A DNA stretch of 64,000 nt from NCBI GenBank assembly GCA_021772075.1, contig JAETNQ010000015.1, forward strand, positions 1 to 64,000, given 5' to 3'. Both the position numbers and the translations under genes were made by a program. Below are positions 62,624-64,000 of this stretch, one piece after another. The DNA is from Lachnospiraceae bacterium. Lineage in GTDB: Bacteria; Bacillota; Clostridia; Lachnospirales; Lachnospiraceae. The stretch's first letter is position 1, and every line of letters starts with the position of its first letter. The notes beneath the pieces were generated by a model, which did no database searches, was not told where the DNA came from, and worked only from the letters and a program-made list of their open reading frames with translations.

Positions 62624-63838
62624 ATGATTATTTTTATTTTAAGATGGGTTATCGTTCTTATTCTTGCATACGGCGCCGGGCGGTTAATCACAAAAATCAG
62701 GATGCCCTCCATACTCGGCTGGATGATTGTGGGTATGCTGCTCGGTCCCCATGCCATGAAAATAATGCCTCAAAGCGTTTTGGACGCTGGCTGGTATCAA
62801 ACCATTCTTATGTGGATGCAGTGTTCCTTTGGCATGATGCTCGGTTCCGAACTGATATGGAGCAAACTGAAGCATTCCGGAAAAGCCCTTGTTATTACGA
62901 CGCTGGCGCAGTCTCTTGGCACCTTTGCGGTTGTTTCCCTGGCCTTTGGAATTATTTTTAGTTTTACAAAAACTCCGGTTTATCTTGGGTTTGTTTTTGG
63001 CGGAATCGCCCTTGCCACAGCACCGGCTCCCGCCCTATCCATTGTCAACGAATTCCATGCAAAAGGCGCTGTCACAGATACGCTTCTTCCCATGACGATA
63101 CTGGATGATATTGTCGGAATCGTTGTCTTCTTTTCCGTGAACTCCCTGGTCGCGCGGGAAATTTCCGGCGGTTCGGTTCCGCTGTCCATGATTCTGGTTA
63201 TGATTTTTCTTCCCGTCCTGACCGGAGCCGCCGTCGGATTTCCTGCCGGCCAGTTATTAAAAAAATCCGGTGGAAGAACCTGGAACCTGACAATCCTTCT
63301 TTGCGGAATCACCGTTACCACAATCATCGGATGGTTCTTCAATACCTATCTTTTTCCGGGCATTACGCTTAACTACATGTTGATGGGCGTTTCCTTTTCC
63401 GCCGTATTCTCCAACATGGTTACAGCAGAACAATTAAACGCGGTCAACCGTTACTTTGCTCCGATTCTGGCCGTTGCACTCCTGATTGCTATCGTTGACC
63501 TCGGCGCGCCCTTGGACTACCATCTGATTCTCGGATCCGGAATATACACCTTTGTCTATATTGCAGCCCGCGCTTTTGGAAAATACTTCGGCGCGCGGAG
63601 CGGCGCGAAACTTACCCATATGCCGGATACGGTCCAAAAATACCTGGGATTGACATTGCTTCCCCATTCCGGCGTCTCCCTTGTATTTACCGGAATTATC
63701 TGTTCCACACTGGCTCCTATGCCGGAATTGGTACAGATTGTGCAGGGCACGATCGCCGCAGCTGCCATCATCAATGAGTTTATTGCCGTGATTGCAGCAA
63801 AAAAAGGATTCGAGTTAGCCGGAGAACTTACGGAATAA
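62624..63838 (+). CDS. Cation:proton antiporter (CPA2-like)
   Basis: 404 residues, about 12 membrane segments. MPSILGWMIVGMLLGPHAM and ILDDIVGIVVFF are typical of the Na+/H+ exchanger fold, with the essential Asp pair; SGVSLVF in a late helix. No C-terminal TrkA domain. Its ATG follows the tetR TAA directly, so translation is coupled. Exports Na+, K+ or a toxic cation in exchange for H+; the ion is not predictable. Confidence 0.85.
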   Translation: MIIFILRWVIVLILAYGAGRLITKIRMPSILGWMIVGMLLGPHAMKIMPQSVLDAGWYQTILMWMQCSFGMMLGSELIWSKLKHSGKALVITTLAQSLGTFAVVSLAFGIIFSFTKTPVYLGFVFGGIALATAPAPALSIVNEFHAKGAVTDTLLPMTILDDIVGIVVFFSVNSLVAREISGGSVPLSMILVMIFLPVLTGAAVGFPAGQLLKKSGGRTWNLTILLCGITVTTIIGWFFNTYLFPGITLNYMLMGVSFSAVFSNMVTAEQLNAVNRYFAPILAVALLIAIVDLGAPLDYHLILGSGIYTFVYIAARAFGKYFGARSGAKLTHMPDTVQKYLGLTLLPHSGVSLVFTGIICSTLAPMPELVQIVQGTIAAAAIINEFIAVIAAKKGFELAGELTE

Positions 63839-63856
63839 GAACATTCCAATATATCA

Positions 63857-63886
63857 CAACCGGCGCAGCTTATGCCGCGCCGGTTG
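63857..63886 (+). terminator. Terminator of the tetR-antiporter operon
   Basis: CAACCGGCGC and GCGCCGGTTG, 10 perfect pairs, 10-base loop, 18 bases past the stop. The T run is weak (GAATAG). Confidence 0.6.
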
Positions 63887-63917
63887 AATAGAACTTGTCA
63901 ATATTCCATTATGAGCC

Positions 63918-64000
63918 TCATTCATCGCTTCCTTCCGCAACTTTAGCCGCTCTGGCTGCCACTTCTTTCTCCTGTACATCGCTGGGAGCCTGCTCATATC
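63918..64000 (-). CDS. 3' end of a gene cut by the window edge
   Basis: On the minus strand a frame entering from the right edge reads YEQAPSDVQEKEVAARAAK and stops at TGA 63920-63918. The Glu/Ala-rich composition fits a real C-terminus, but 27 codons are too few to name it. A second frame is also open here. Confidence 0.4.
   Translation of the reverse strand, partial: YEQAPSDVQEKEVAARAAKVAEGSDE

Noticed and set aside
1..64000. CRISPR arrays, tRNA or rRNA genes
   Set aside because: I saw no regularly spaced direct repeats and no cloverleaf or rRNA-like stretches; short tRNAs could still be missed by eye.

Overview
The window looks like a chromosome segment of a spore-forming anaerobic clostridium, most likely a member of the Lachnospiraceae. 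The pointers are the yqfC-yqfD-phoH-ybeY sporulation cluster, the tepA-ftsK pair, a SpoVB-like flippase, an NfnAB-type bifurcating transhydrogenase, Rex, fhs-folD, BspA-type leucine-rich-repeat surface proteins with a class B sortase, and strong AGGAGG ribosome binding sites. From about 0 to 55.7 kb nearly every gene is on the minus strand, the exception being an ABC-F gene. The last 8 kb are mixed. I saw no rRNA, tRNA or CRISPR array.

Layout. 0-3.4 kb is a decaying accessory edge: a truncated aldo/keto reductase that runs into an inverted repeat, a RibD-type reductase split by an amber codon, an intact-looking lipoprotein esterase, and a LysR regulator with a frameshift. 3.4-13.9 kb is core: proB, two flavoproteins, an alpha/beta hydrolase, and the sporulation/RNA-maturation cluster. 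14.0-17.7 kb is an AT-rich island between yqfC and rlmH, with a large P-loop ATPase carrying a zinc ribbon and winged helix, flanked by two damaged Rpn-family nuclease genes. 17.7-20.6 kb holds rlmH and three envelope or small proteins. 20.7-30.5 kb reads as a continuous series (tepA, ftsK, fhs, folD, a zinc-ribbon/TPR protein, nfnA, nfnB) ending at a clear terminator. 30.6-40.3 kb holds metY, yebC, a CNNM-type CBS protein, an alr-mazF pair without a visible antitoxin, nnr, and rex. 40.4-44.5 kb holds the ABC-F gene, icd and a GntR regulator.

44.6-54.4 kb is a surface module in transcription order: class B sortase, a 1628-aa LRR protein with a TPKTG sorting signal, an 861-aa secreted LRR protein that shares a C-terminal module with it, and a subtilisin-like protease whose ribosome binding site lies inside a perfect 13-bp hairpin. 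54.7-57.6 kb holds an intact Rpn nuclease with a 12-bp coding repeat, a 63-aa orphan gene, a Cys/Gly-rich small protein with two hydrophobic repeats, and an overlapping pair of uncharacterised genes. 57.7-64 kb holds leuS, a large membrane protein, a TetR-antiporter operon with twin operators, and the 3' end of one more gene.

The best candidates for something undescribed are the AT-rich ATPase island (possible defence locus), the sortase/LRR/protease module with its hairpin-buried start, and the Cys-rich peptide gene. All function statements come from reading motifs by eye; no database search was possible.
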